From: JAMQPK01 sp963782595
Lineage (GTDB): Bacteria; Acidobacteriota; Vicinamibacteria; Vicinamibacterales; JAMQPK01
Length of the DNA: 64,000 bases
Assembly (NCBI GenBank): GCA_963782595.1
Contig: CAWAKJ010000003.1
Span: 248,001 to 312,000 of the forward strand
Direction: 5' to 3'
Shown here: piece by piece, positions 53,923 through 60,623 of the stretch
How the letters are laid out: each line of letters opens with the position of its first letter
Position numbering within the stretch: position 1 is the stretch's first letter
Translations under genes and position numbers: made by a program
The notes under the pieces: generated by a model
Told to the model about the DNA's origin: nothing
Databases searched by the model: none
What the model saw: only the letters and a program-made list of their open reading frames with translations

Positions 53923-53957
53923 GGCAGGGATTAGGGATTAGGGACTGGGGATTAGGG
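53922..53957 (+). repeat. GGGATTA heptad run with quadruplex potential, after rplB
   Basis: Six G3-4 tracts with 2-4 nt loops (GGG-CA-GGG-ATTA-GGG-ATTA-GGG-ACT-GGGG-ATTA-GGG) on the mRNA strand. Meets the usual four-tract quadruplex rule. Immediately after the rplB stop. Confidence 0.85.
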
Positions 53958-53961
53958 ATTA

Positions 53962-54077
53962 GCGAGGAGCGGGGCGAGGGCCCCCGCGATAAATCAGAGA
54001 GCCGCGAGCGGCGCGGGGCGCAGGGGCCCCGCAAGCGAAGCGGCGAGGAGCGGGGCGAGGGGCCCCCGCGACAAATC
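53962..54077 (+). repeat. direct repeat of a G/C-rich element before rpsS
   Basis: GCGAGGAGCGGGGCGAGGGC… at 53962 and again at 54043, each ending CCCCCGCGA(T/C)AAATCA. Between them lie GCCGCGAGCGGC and GCGGGGCGCAGGGGCCCCGC hairpins. Related in style to the two-hairpin repeat but not identical. The second copy runs into the rpsS ATG. Confidence 0.75.
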
Positions 54078-54416
54078 ATGAGCCGATCACTGAAAAAAGG
54101 TCCGTTTGTCGACACGCCGCTGCTCGAGAAGATCGAGGCGATGAATCGAGACAACGAGAAGAAGGTCGTCAAGACCTGGTCGCGCCGTTCGACCGTCGTG
54201 CCCGAAATGTTGGGCCACACGCTCGCGGTGCACAACGGCAGGAAGTTCATTCCGGTGTACATCACCGAGAACATGGTCGGGCAGAAGCTCGGCGAGTTCT
54301 CGCCGACCAAGACGTTCAAGGGTCATACGACGAAGACCGAGAAGGCCGCGCAAATGGCCGCCGCCGCGCCGGCCGCGCCTGCCGGTGGCGGTGGTGGCGC
54401 GAAGGCGGGTGGCTAG
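54078..54416 (+). CDS. rpsS: 30S ribosomal protein uS19
   Basis: 112 aa: MSRSLKKGPFVDTPLLEKI, WSRRSTVVPEMLGHTLAVHNGRKFIPVY, LGEFSPTKTFKGHT. A C-terminal extension of about 20 residues rich in Ala and Gly follows the usual end. Head protein near the A site. 2 bp before rplV. Confidence 0.97.
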   Translation: MSRSLKKGPFVDTPLLEKIEAMNRDNEKKVVKTWSRRSTVVPEMLGHTLAVHNGRKFIPVYITENMVGQKLGEFSPTKTFKGHTTKTEKAAQMAAAAPAAPAGGGGGAKAGG

Positions 54417-54418
54417 TC

Positions 54419-54934
54419 ATGGCGATCGAAGCTCACGCGACCGCTCGGTACGTCCGCACGTCGGCCCAGAAGGCCGGACTCGTGATGGATTTGATTCGTG
54501 GACGTGATGTGAATCGCGCGCTCGCGACGCTCCTGTTCACGCGCAAGGGCATCAGCCACGACATCGCCAAGCTGCTTCGCTCGGCCATCGCCAACGCGCA
54601 GCAGAAGGACGGGTTCGGCGGCGACGTCGATCGCCTGTTTGTGTCGGCCTGTTACGCCAATCAGGGGCCGTCGATGAAGCGGATCCGCCCTGCGCCGATG
54701 GGCCGGGCGTTTCGCGTGGTGAAGCGCACCGCGCATCTGACCGTGCACGTGTCGGAAAAGCCGCTGGAGATCGCTGCGGTCGCCGAGCCTGAGGCCACGC
54801 CGAAGCGCGGCGCCCCGAAGGCGGCGGCGCAAGCGAAGCCGGGTGCGGCCGCGGCCACCAAAGGGACGAAGGCGCCGGCGAAGAAGAAGACCGCACCGGC
54901 GAAGAAGAAGGCCACGGCGCCCAAGAAGAAGTAG
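54419..54934 (+). CDS. rplV: 50S ribosomal protein uL22 with long Lys/Ala-rich tail
   Basis: 171 aa; the conserved domain (ATARYVRTSAQKAGLVMDLIRG, RIRPAPMGRAFRVVKRTAHLTVHV) ends near 120. The last 48 or so residues are a low-complexity Pro/Ala/Lys tail ending in KKKATAPKKK. L22 lines the exit tunnel and its C-terminus lies on the ribosome surface, so the basic tail may contact rRNA or nascent-chain factors. Confidence 0.96.
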   Translation: MAIEAHATARYVRTSAQKAGLVMDLIRGRDVNRALATLLFTRKGISHDIAKLLRSAIANAQQKDGFGGDVDRLFVSACYANQGPSMKRIRPAPMGRAFRVVKRTAHLTVHVSEKPLEIAAVAEPEATPKRGAPKAAAQAKPGAAAATKGTKAPAKKKTAPAKKKATAPKKK

Positions 54935-54952
54935 ACAGGCGCCGCAACCAAA

Positions 54953-55004
54953 GCCGAGCGACGCAGTCGCGAAGGCACAGGTCGTGGGGGTGGGGCCCCA
55001 CGAC
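54953..55004 (+). repeat. two-hairpin structured repeat, copy C (before rpsC)
   Basis: Hairpin 1 GCGAC-GCA-GTCGC; hairpin 2 GTCGTGGGG...CCCCACGAC at 54981-55004, where the T-A pair replaces the C-G pair of copies A and B. 20 bp before the rpsC GTG. Confidence 0.87.
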
Positions 55005-55024
55005 AATCAAGATGAGGTTCGACT

Positions 55025-55729
55025 GTGGGTCAGAAAGTACATCCGTACGGATTCCGGCTCGGGTTCAACAAGACGTGGAAGTCGCGCTGGTTCGCCGATC
55101 GCGACTACGCCAAGCTGCTCCACGAGGATCTCGCGCTGCGGGCGGACCTGAAGAAGCGGTTCGCGCACGCGGGCGTGGCGAAGATCGAGACCGAGCGCGC
55201 AGCCAACAAGCTGAAGATCGACATCCACACCTCGAGGCCGGGCATCATCATCGGCCGTAAGGGCACGGAAGTGGAAAAGTTGAAGGCCGAAATCCAGAAG
55301 CGGACCAACCGCGAGGTTTTCATCAACATTCAGGAGATCCAGAAGCCCGAGCTCGACGCGCAGCTCATCGCCGAGTCGGTGGCGATGCAGCTGGAGAAGC
55401 GCGTCGCCTTCCGCCGCGCGATGCGCAAGGCGGTGGAATCGGCGCTGCGATTCGGGGCGCGGGGCATCAAGGTGCGTGTGTCCGGCCGCCTGAACGGCGC
55501 GGAAATCGCGCGCTCCGAGTGGTATCTGCACGGCCAGCTTCCGCTGCAGACGCTGCGCGCGGACATCGACTACGGGTTCGCTGAAGCGAGCACGACTTAC
55601 GGACAGATCGGCGTCAAGACGTGGCTCTACAAGGGAGAGCGCCTCACGCCGAAGAGCCCGCGCGAAGAACAGGAGTTCCGCGAGCGTGCGCCGCGCCGGC
55701 CATCAGGGCCGCGGGACGCGCGTTCGTAG
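55025..55729 (+). CDS. rpsC: 30S ribosomal protein uS3
   Basis: 234 aa from GTG 55025 (GQKVHPYGFRLGFNKTW). KH domain with SRPGIIIGRKGTEVEKL, then RRAMRKAVESALRFGARGIKV and YGFAEASTTYGQIGVKTWLYKGE. mRNA-entry and helicase-site protein. C-terminal tail Arg/Pro-rich. AGG at 55015-55017 is a possible ribosome site. Confidence 0.97.
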   Translation: MGQKVHPYGFRLGFNKTWKSRWFADRDYAKLLHEDLALRADLKKRFAHAGVAKIETERAANKLKIDIHTSRPGIIIGRKGTEVEKLKAEIQKRTNREVFINIQEIQKPELDAQLIAESVAMQLEKRVAFRRAMRKAVESALRFGARGIKVRVSGRLNGAEIARSEWYLHGQLPLQTLRADIDYGFAEASTTYGQIGVKTWLYKGERLTPKSPREEQEFRERAPRRPSGPRDARS

Positions 55730-55730
55730 T

Positions 55731-55748
55731 GTCCGGCTTTAGCCGGAC
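55731..55748. repeat. hairpin repeat (GTCCGGCT-TT-AGCCGGAC), after rpsC
   Basis: Perfect 8-bp stem with 2-nt loop directly after the rpsC stop. Same core as the element at 48593 between rpsG and fusA. Confidence 0.85.
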
Positions 55749-55753
55749 CTCTC

Positions 55754-55777
55754 GGGATTGGGGATTAGGGATTAGGG
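55754..55777 (+). repeat. GGGATTA heptads with quadruplex potential, between rpsC and rplP
   Basis: GGG-ATT-GGGG-ATTA-GGG-ATTA-GGG on the mRNA strand: four tracts, 3-4 nt loops. Placed between the hairpin at 55731 and the structured repeat at 55791. Confidence 0.85.
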
Positions 55778-55790
55778 ATTAGCAGCCAAA

Positions 55791-55843
55791 GCCGAGCGAC
55801 CGAAGGTCGCGAGGCACAGGTCGTGGGGGTGGGGCCTCACGAC
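55791..55843 (+). repeat. two-hairpin structured repeat, copy D (before rplP)
   Basis: Hairpin 1 GCGACC-GAA-GGTCGC (as copy A); hairpin 2 GTCGTGGGG...CCTCACGAC at 55820-55843 with one G-U pair. Followed by AAGTAAAGACGTG and the rplP ATG at 55866. Confidence 0.87.
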
Positions 55844-55865
55844 AACTAAGTAAAGACGTGACGTT

Positions 55866-56291
55866 ATGTTGATGCCGAAGAAAGTGAAGTACCGGAAGCA
55901 GCAGCGCGGCCGCATGCGCGGCAAGGCGTGGCGTGGCTCCGATGTCTCGTTCGGCGACTTCGGCTTGCGGGCGCTCGAGCCCTGCTGGCTGACCGACCGG
56001 CAGATCGAGGCGGCCCGCGTGGCGATGACGAGATTCATCAAGCGCGGGGGCAAGATTTGGGTGCGCGTGTTTCCTGACAAGCCGATCACCAAGAAGCCGC
56101 AGGAAACGCGCATGGGCAAGGGAAAGGGAGCGCCCGACCAGTGGGTGTGCGTCGTGCGTCCGGGCCGGATTCTGTTCGAGATGGAAGGCGTGACTACTGC
56201 CGAAGCGCGCGAAGCATTCAAGCTGGCCGCATCGAAGCTGCCCATCCTCACGAAATTCGCGATGCGGTTCGCCGAGGAGAAGGCGTCATGA
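55866..56291 (+). CDS. rplP: 50S ribosomal protein uL16
   Basis: 141 aa: MLMPKKVKYRKQQRGRMRGKA, RWITDRQ-like CWLTDRQIEAARVAMTRFIKRGGK, KPITKKPQETRMGKGKG (site of Arg hydroxylation in some bacteria), VRPGRILFEM. Positions tRNA at the A site. Overlaps rpmC by ATGA. Confidence 0.97.
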   Translation: MLMPKKVKYRKQQRGRMRGKAWRGSDVSFGDFGLRALEPCWLTDRQIEAARVAMTRFIKRGGKIWVRVFPDKPITKKPQETRMGKGKGAPDQWVCVVRPGRILFEMEGVTTAEAREAFKLAASKLPILTKFAMRFAEEKAS

Positions 56292-56497
56292 TGGACCTGG
56301 GAGAACTGCGCGATCTGTCGGTGGGCGATCTGCAGGCCCGCGCGAAGGAGCTCGAAGATCAGCTCTTCCGGATGCGGCTGCAGCAGTCGCTCGGCCAGCT
56401 CGATGCGCCGCTCAAGCTGCGCTTCACGCGACGCGACCTGGCCCGCATCAAGACGGTCATCACCCAGAAACAGCGAAGCGAAGGAACCAATGGCTGA
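56288..56497 (+). CDS. rpmC: 50S ribosomal protein uL29
   Basis: 69 aa from ATG 56288 (a second ATG at 56291 is equally possible). MDLGELRDLSVGDLQARAKELEDQLFRMRLQ and TRRDLARIKTVITQKQ are typical of the two-helix L29. Overlaps rplP by four bases and rpsQ by eight. Confidence 0.95.
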   Translation: MMDLGELRDLSVGDLQARAKELEDQLFRMRLQQSLGQLDAPLKLRFTRRDLARIKTVITQKQRSEGTNG

Positions 56498-56741
56498 GAA
56501 AGCTGAAAAAGAGGGCCTCGTCGTCAGCAACAAGATGCAGAAGACGTGTGTCGTTGCTGTCGAATGGCAGGTACGCCACGGATTGTACGGAAAGACCGAG
56601 CGCCGCACGTCGAAATTCGTCGCGCACGACGAAAAGAACACGGCGAAGATCGGCGACCGCGTCGCCATCGTCGAGAGCCGGCCCCTGAGTAAGCGCAAGC
56701 GATGGGTCGTGACGCGCGTGGTGCGTCCGGCGGCGGTGTAA
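56490..56741 (+). CDS. rpsQ: 30S ribosomal protein uS17
   Basis: 83 aa from ATG 56490: GLVVSNKMQKTCVVAVEWQVRH, GLYGKTERRTSKFVAHDEKN, KIGDRVAIVESRPLSKRKRWVV. Early-binding OB-fold protein of the 30S body. Start is inside the end of rpmC. Confidence 0.97.
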   Translation: MAEKAEKEGLVVSNKMQKTCVVAVEWQVRHGLYGKTERRTSKFVAHDEKNTAKIGDRVAIVESRPLSKRKRWVVTRVVRPAAV

Positions 56742-56743
56742 GC

Positions 56744-56803
56744 AGTCGAAAGTCGCTAGTCGAACGTCGCTAGTCGAACGTCGCTAGTCGAATGTCGACT
56801 GAG
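56744..56803 (+). repeat. 7-nt array (AGTCGAA / CGTCGCT)
   Basis: Units AGTCGAA, AGTCGCT, then (AGTCGAA CGTCGCT) repeated, AGTCGAA, TGTCGAC, TGAGAAC. Perfect 7-nt phase across the rpsQ-rplN spacer. Confidence 0.92.
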
Positions 56804-56820
56804 AACTGGGAGACAACGTC

Positions 56821-57189
56821 ATGATTCAGATGCGATCGATCCTCGACGTCGCCGACAATTCCGGCGCGCGCAAGATCGCCATCATCAACCCGATAGGCGG
56901 ATCGACCGGCCGCTACGCCAGGCTGGGCGACATCGTCACGGCGTCGGTGAAGGAAGCGATTCCCGACGGGACGGTCAAGAAGGGCCAGGTCGTGAAGGCG
57001 GTGATCGTCCGCACGGTGAAGGAACAGCGCCGGAAGGACGGCAGCTATATCCGCTTCGATCGCAACGCGGCCGTGCTCATCAACGACCAGCGCGAGCCGA
57101 TCGGCACACGTGTGTTCGGGCCGGTCGCGCGCGAGCTGCGCGAGCGCCGGTTCATGAAGATCATTTCGCTCGCACCTGAAGTGTTGTAA
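56821..57189 (+). CDS. rplN: 50S ribosomal protein uL14
   Basis: 122 aa, exact standard length: MIQMRSILDVADNSGARKIA, GDIVTASVKEAIPDG, KKGQVVKAVIVRT, GSYIRFDRNAAVLIND, FGPVARELRERRFMKIISLAPEVL. First gene of the spc block, with GGGAG before the ATG. Confidence 0.98.
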   Translation: MIQMRSILDVADNSGARKIAIINPIGGSTGRYARLGDIVTASVKEAIPDGTVKKGQVVKAVIVRTVKEQRRKDGSYIRFDRNAAVLINDQREPIGTRVFGPVARELRERRFMKIISLAPEVL

Positions 57190-57204
57190 AGGCGAGAACG
57201 TTCA

Positions 57205-57537
57205 ATGTCTCAACTACAGAGTCCGATTCGGAAGAACGACAACGTCCTGGTTATCGCGGGCAAGGACCGCGGCAAGAAGGGGCGCGTGCTGAAGGTGGTC
57301 CCCGCGAAGAACCGGCTCGTCGTGGAAGGCGTCAACATGATCAAGCGCCACACGAAGCCGAACCCGCAGCGCAACGTCAAGGGGGGGATCGTCGAGCGCG
57401 AGGCGCCGCTGCACGCGTCCAACGTCCAGCTGGTGTGCCCCGAATGCGGCGCGCAGACGCGCATCGGCCACAAGCGGCTGGGCGACGGGCGCAAGGTCCG
57501 GATCTGCCGCAAGTGCGAGGGAGTAGTGGACAAATGA
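57205..57537 (+). CDS. rplX: 50S ribosomal protein uL24 with CxxC pairs
   Basis: 110 aa: KNDNVLVIAGKDRGKKGRVLKVVP (KOW motif), GVNMIKRHTKPNPQ, then CPECG and CRKCE, a zinc-ribbon pair found in many but not all L24. Assembly initiator at the tunnel exit. Overlaps rplE by ATGA. Confidence 0.97.
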   Translation: MSQLQSPIRKNDNVLVIAGKDRGKKGRVLKVVPAKNRLVVEGVNMIKRHTKPNPQRNVKGGIVEREAPLHASNVQLVCPECGAQTRIGHKRLGDGRKVRICRKCEGVVDK

Positions 57538-58076
57538 ACCGCCTGAAAGAACGTTACGAGAAGGAAGTCGTGCCCGCGCTCACCAAGGAGTTCGGCTACA
57601 AGAACGTGATGGCGGTCCCGAAGATCCAGAAGGTCGTCGTCAATATGGGCCTGGGCGAGGCGACGTCGAACGCCAAGATCATCGAGGTCGGCGCCGCCGA
57701 GCTGGCGAGCATTACCGGGCAGAAGCCGGTCGTACGCCGCGCGAAGAAGTCGATTGCCGCCTTCAAGGTGCGCAAGGGGCAGCCGGTCGGCACCAGCGTG
57801 ACGTTGCGCGGCGAGCGGATGTACGAGTTCCTCGACCGCCTGATGGCGATTGCGCTGCCGCGCGTCCGCGACTTCCGCGGCGTGTCGCCGAAGGGCTTCG
57901 ACGGCCGGGGCAACTTCACGCTCGGCCTCAAGGACCAGTTGCTGTTTCCGGAAATCGATTACCTCAAGGTCGACAAGTCGCGCGGCATGAACGTGTCGGT
58001 CGTCACCACAGCGCGCACCGATCAGGAAGCGCGGAAGCTGCTTCAGTTGATCGGCATGCCGTTCCGGCAGAACTGA
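57534..58076 (+). CDS. rplE: 50S ribosomal protein uL5
   Basis: 180 aa from ATG 57534 (MNRLKERYEKEVVPALTKEFG). IQKVVVNMGLGEATSN, ITGQKPVVRRAKKSIAAFKVRKG, RDFRGVSPKGFDGRGNFTLGLK, and MNVSVVTTARTDQEARKLL. Binds 5S rRNA. The longer upstream frame is antisense-like and ignored. Confidence 0.98.
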   Translation: MNRLKERYEKEVVPALTKEFGYKNVMAVPKIQKVVVNMGLGEATSNAKIIEVGAAELASITGQKPVVRRAKKSIAAFKVRKGQPVGTSVTLRGERMYEFLDRLMAIALPRVRDFRGVSPKGFDGRGNFTLGLKDQLLFPEIDYLKVDKSRGMNVSVVTTARTDQEARKLLQLIGMPFRQN

Positions 58077-58096
58077 CGCAGAGCGAAGGGAAGTCA

Positions 58097-58282
58097 ATGG
58101 CCACCACTGCAAAGATTGCGAAGGAACAGAAGACGCCGAAATACAAGGTCCGCCTGCGGAATCGCTGCCATCTGTGCGGCCGGCCGCGCGCCTACCTGCG
58201 AAAGTTCGCGCTGTGTCGCCTCTGCTTCCGCAAGCTGGCGCTCCAGGGCGACATCGCCGGGGTGACGAAGAGCAGCTGGTAG
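58097..58282 (+). CDS. rpsN: 30S ribosomal protein uS14, zinc-binding (type Z)
   Basis: 61 aa with both Cys pairs (CHLCGRPRAYLRKFALCRLC), so the zinc form. C-terminal FRKLALQGDIAGVTKSSW is normal. A single zinc-dependent copy in the operon means no zinc-sparing version is seen here. Confidence 0.97.
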   Translation: MATTAKIAKEQKTPKYKVRLRNRCHLCGRPRAYLRKFALCRLCFRKLALQGDIAGVTKSSW

Positions 58283-58335
58283 GCGTACCGGCAGCCATCA
58301 GCCAGGCAGAAACTGAGAACTAGAGAAGAGAAACC

Positions 58336-58755
58336 ATGACCGATCCTATTGCCGATATGCTCACGCGCCTTCGCAATGCCGTCATTGCGAAGCATCCACG
58401 AGTCGATGTGCCCGCGTCGAAGCTGAAGGTCGAGATTGCCCGCATTCTCGAAGACGAGGGGTACATCCAGGGTTTCAAGCTCGTCGACGAGAAGTCGCCG
58501 GAGGCCGCCAGGGCGACGGCGCCGCGGCAGCTCATCCGTATCATGCTGAAGTACGGACCCCGTGGCGAGAAGGTGATTACCGGCGTCGAGCGCATCAGCC
58601 GCCCGGGCCGCCGCGTGTACTTCCGCAGCGACGAAGTGCCGCCTGTGCTGGGGGGGCTCGGCACGAACATTCTGACGACGTCGCGCGGCGTCATGACCGG
58701 ACGCGCGGCAAAGCGCGCAGGTGTGGGCGGCGAGGTTCTCTGTAACGTGTGGTAA
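58336..58755 (+). CDS. rpsH: 30S ribosomal protein uS8
   Basis: 139 aa: MTDPIADMLTRLRNAVIAKH, KLKVEIARILEDEGYIQGF, MLKYGPRGEKVITGVERISRPGRR, NILTTSRGVMTGRAAKRAGVGGEVLCNVW. In E. coli S8 represses the spc operon at the L5 message; the site was not identified here. Confidence 0.98.
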   Translation: MTDPIADMLTRLRNAVIAKHPRVDVPASKLKVEIARILEDEGYIQGFKLVDEKSPEAARATAPRQLIRIMLKYGPRGEKVITGVERISRPGRRVYFRSDEVPPVLGGLGTNILTTSRGVMTGRAAKRAGVGGEVLCNVW

Positions 58756-58767
58756 GCCCGATTCCCA

Positions 58768-58791
58768 GGGACTAGGGATCAGGGATTAGGG
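58768..58791 (+). repeat. GGGATTA heptads with quadruplex potential, between rpsH and rplF
   Basis: GGG-ACTA-GGG-ATCA-GGG-ATTA-GGG: four tracts with 4-nt loops, mRNA strand. Confidence 0.85.
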
Positions 58792-58804
58792 ATTAGGAAC
58801 GCAC

Positions 58805-59344
58805 ATGTCACGAATTGGAAAGAAACCGATTGCGCTGCCGAAAGGCGTCACCGTCAAGGTCGGCAGCGACGCGCTCGATATCCAGGGGCCGAAGGGCAAG
58901 CTGACTCAGCGCATTCCGCCCGGCATCGCCTTCGAAGTGACAGACGGGCAGCTCAAGTCGGCGCCCATGCGCCAGGACCCCGAGCTCGGCAAGTTTCACG
59001 GCCTCGCGCGGAGCCTTGCCGCCAACGGTGTGCTCGGCGTTACCGAAGGCTTCAAGCGCGAGCTCGATATCGTCGGCGTCGGCTATCGCGCAGAGTTGCG
59101 GGGGAAGCAGGTTGTGTTCGCGCTCGGATACTCGCACCCCGTCGTGTTCGATGTTCCGACAGGCATCGACATCGCCATCGAAAAGCAGACGCATGTCACG
59201 GTGACGGGCGTCGATCGTCAGCTCGTGGGACAGGTGGCGGCCAACATCCGCCGCCTGCGCAAGCCAGACCCGTACAAGCAGAAGGGTGTGCGCTACATGG
59301 GCGAGCAGTTGAAGAAGAAGGCCGGCAAGACGGGTACTAAATAG
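58805..59344 (+). CDS. rplF: 50S ribosomal protein uL6
   Basis: 179 aa: MSRIGKKPIALPKGVTVKV, GVTEGFKRELDIVGVGYRAEL, FALGYSHPV, and the C-terminal LVGQVAANIRRLRKPDPYKQKGVRYMGEQLKKKAGK. Located near the sarcin-ricin loop. Its stop runs into a G-rich array. Confidence 0.98.
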   Translation: MSRIGKKPIALPKGVTVKVGSDALDIQGPKGKLTQRIPPGIAFEVTDGQLKSAPMRQDPELGKFHGLARSLAANGVLGVTEGFKRELDIVGVGYRAELRGKQVVFALGYSHPVVFDVPTGIDIAIEKQTHVTVTGVDRQLVGQVAANIRRLRKPDPYKQKGVRYMGEQLKKKAGKTGTK

Positions 59345-59367
59345 GGTTTAGGGACTAGGGATTAGGG
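59344..59367 (+). repeat. GGGATTA heptads with quadruplex potential, after rplF
   Basis: GGG-TTTA-GGG-ACTA-GGG-ATTA-GGG, four tracts with 4-nt loops, starting in the rplF stop codon. Confidence 0.85.
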
Positions 59368-59387
59368 ATTGGCAAATACGCGCTGGT

Positions 59388-59418
59388 AGCTACCGGCTAC
59401 CGGCTACGGGCTACCGAC
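59388..59418 (+). repeat. 7-nt array (GCTACCG)
   Basis: GCTACCG, GCTACCG, GCTACGG, GCTACCG just before the rplR ATG; different unit from the neighbouring G-rich array. Confidence 0.88.
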
Positions 59419-59419
59419 T

Positions 59420-59794
59420 ATGAGAATCAAGACTCGAGAAGATCGTCGCCAGCGGATCAAGCTTCGCCTGCGCAAGCGGATTGCGGGCAATGAATTGCGG
59501 CCGCGGCTGACCGTGTTCCGCAGCCTCGCGCATATCTATGTGCAGGTGGTCGATGATGCGACGGGCCGGACCGTTGCGTCGGCTGCGACGACTGAGCCGG
59601 CCTTGAAGTCGGGCCTCAGCGGCAAGACGCGCGGCGGCAACAGGGCCGGCGCGGAGTTCATCGGCCAGACCATTGCCGCGCGCCTCAAGGAAAAAGGGAT
59701 CACCAGGGTGGTTTTCGATCGCAACGGATACCTCTATCACGGGCGGATTCAGGCGGTCGCCGAGGCCGCACGCAAGGCAGGTCTGGAGTTCTGA
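59420..59794 (+). CDS. rplR: 50S ribosomal protein uL18
   Basis: 124 aa: RIKTREDRRQRIKLRLRKRI, RPRLTVFRSLAHIYVQVVDD, GAEFIGQTIAARLKEKGITRVVFDRNGYLYHGRIQAVAEAARKAGLEF. 5S rRNA-binding partner of uL5. No clear AGGAG before the ATG because the spacer is a GCTACCG array. Confidence 0.97.
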   Translation: MRIKTREDRRQRIKLRLRKRIAGNELRPRLTVFRSLAHIYVQVVDDATGRTVASAATTEPALKSGLSGKTRGGNRAGAEFIGQTIAARLKEKGITRVVFDRNGYLYHGRIQAVAEAARKAGLEF

Positions 59795-59800
59795 CGCACC

Positions 59801-59862
59801 ATTGGACGATTGGTAGATTGGCAGATTGGTAGATTACGAACTGAAGACTGAGAACTGAGAAC
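59801..59862 (+). repeat. 8-nt then 7-nt array (ATTGGTAG / ACTGAGA)
   Basis: ATTGGACG, ATTGGTAG, ATTGGCAG, ATTGGTAG in 8-nt phase, then ACTGAAG, ACTGAGA, ACTGAGA, ACTTATG in 7-nt phase. The last unit contains the rpsE start codon. Confidence 0.88.
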
Positions 59863-59864
59863 TT

Positions 59865-60383
59865 ATGCAGCGTATTCGCGAGAAGATCGATCCGTCGCAG
59901 CTCGACATCAAGGACACCGTGGTGTCGATCAACCGCGTCACGAAAGTCGTGAAGGGCGGCAAGAACCTGAGCTTCAGCGCGCTTGTCGTCGTGGGCGACG
60001 GGCATGGTGTCGTGGGTTTCGGCGTCGGCAAGGCGAAAGAGGTGCCCTCGGCCATCAAGAAGGGCATCGAATCGGCCAAGAAGGGGCTGATTCGCGTGCC
60101 GCTGCAGGGGTCGACGATTCCTCACGCCGTCGTCGGCAAGTTCGGGTCTGGCAGCGTGCTGCTGAAGCCCGCGCCCGACGGGACCGGCATCATCGCCGGC
60201 GGCGCCGTCCGCGCGGTCGTGGAGGCTGCGGGCCTGCACAACGTGCTGACCAAGTCGCTCGGATCCGCGAATCCGCACAACGTCGTGCGTGCGACGTTCA
60301 ACGGTCTCGAGTGTTTGAAGGAGCCGGCGGCCGTCGCGCGGCTCCGCGGTAAAGATCTGGAAGAGATGACGTCGAAGAGCTAA
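59865..60383 (+). CDS. rpsE: 30S ribosomal protein uS5
   Basis: 172 aa: VVSINRVTKVVKGGKNLSFSALVVVGDGHGVVGFGVGKAKEVP, then GSGSVLLKPAPDGTGIIAGGAVRAVVEAAG. Both the N-terminal dsRBD-like and C-terminal domains are intact. Fidelity and helicase protein at the mRNA entry. Confidence 0.98.
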   Translation: MQRIREKIDPSQLDIKDTVVSINRVTKVVKGGKNLSFSALVVVGDGHGVVGFGVGKAKEVPSAIKKGIESAKKGLIRVPLQGSTIPHAVVGKFGSGSVLLKPAPDGTGIIAGGAVRAVVEAAGLHNVLTKSLGSANPHNVVRATFNGLECLKEPAAVARLRGKDLEEMTSKS

Positions 60384-60385
60384 TC

Positions 60386-60592
60386 ATGCCCAAGAGAGCA
60401 GCAAAGACGCCCGCAGACGCCAAGCGCATCAGAGTGACGCTCGTGAAGAGCACGATTGGATTCGACAGGAAACAGGCGGCCGTGGTCGAAGGACTCGGTC
60501 TGCGCCGTCTGAATCACACCGTCGAGCTTGCGGACACTCCCGCGACACGCGGCATGATTCATAAAGTACGTCACCTGTTGGAAGTCCAGTGA
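60386..60592 (+). CDS. rpmD: 50S ribosomal protein uL30
   Basis: 68 aa: RIRVTLVKSTIGFDRKQAAVVEGLGLRRLNHTVELADTPATRGMIHKVRHLLEV. A basic 13-residue leader precedes the usual start. 2 bp after rpsE. Confidence 0.96.
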   Translation: MPKRAAKTPADAKRIRVTLVKSTIGFDRKQAAVVEGLGLRRLNHTVELADTPATRGMIHKVRHLLEVQ

Positions 60593-60599
60593 CGCACTC

Positions 60600-60620
60600 G
60601 GGATTAGGGATTAGGGATTA
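60600..60620 (+). repeat. GGGATTA heptads between rpmD and rplO
   Basis: Three exact GGGATTA units on the mRNA strand, one tract short of the quadruplex rule. GATTAGCG then leads to the rplO ATG. Confidence 0.88.
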
Positions 60621-60623
60621 GCG

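Noticed and set aside
53922..53957. Telomere-like sequence of a linear replicon
   Set aside because: GGGATTA runs resemble telomeric repeats but are short, internal and scattered between operon genes.
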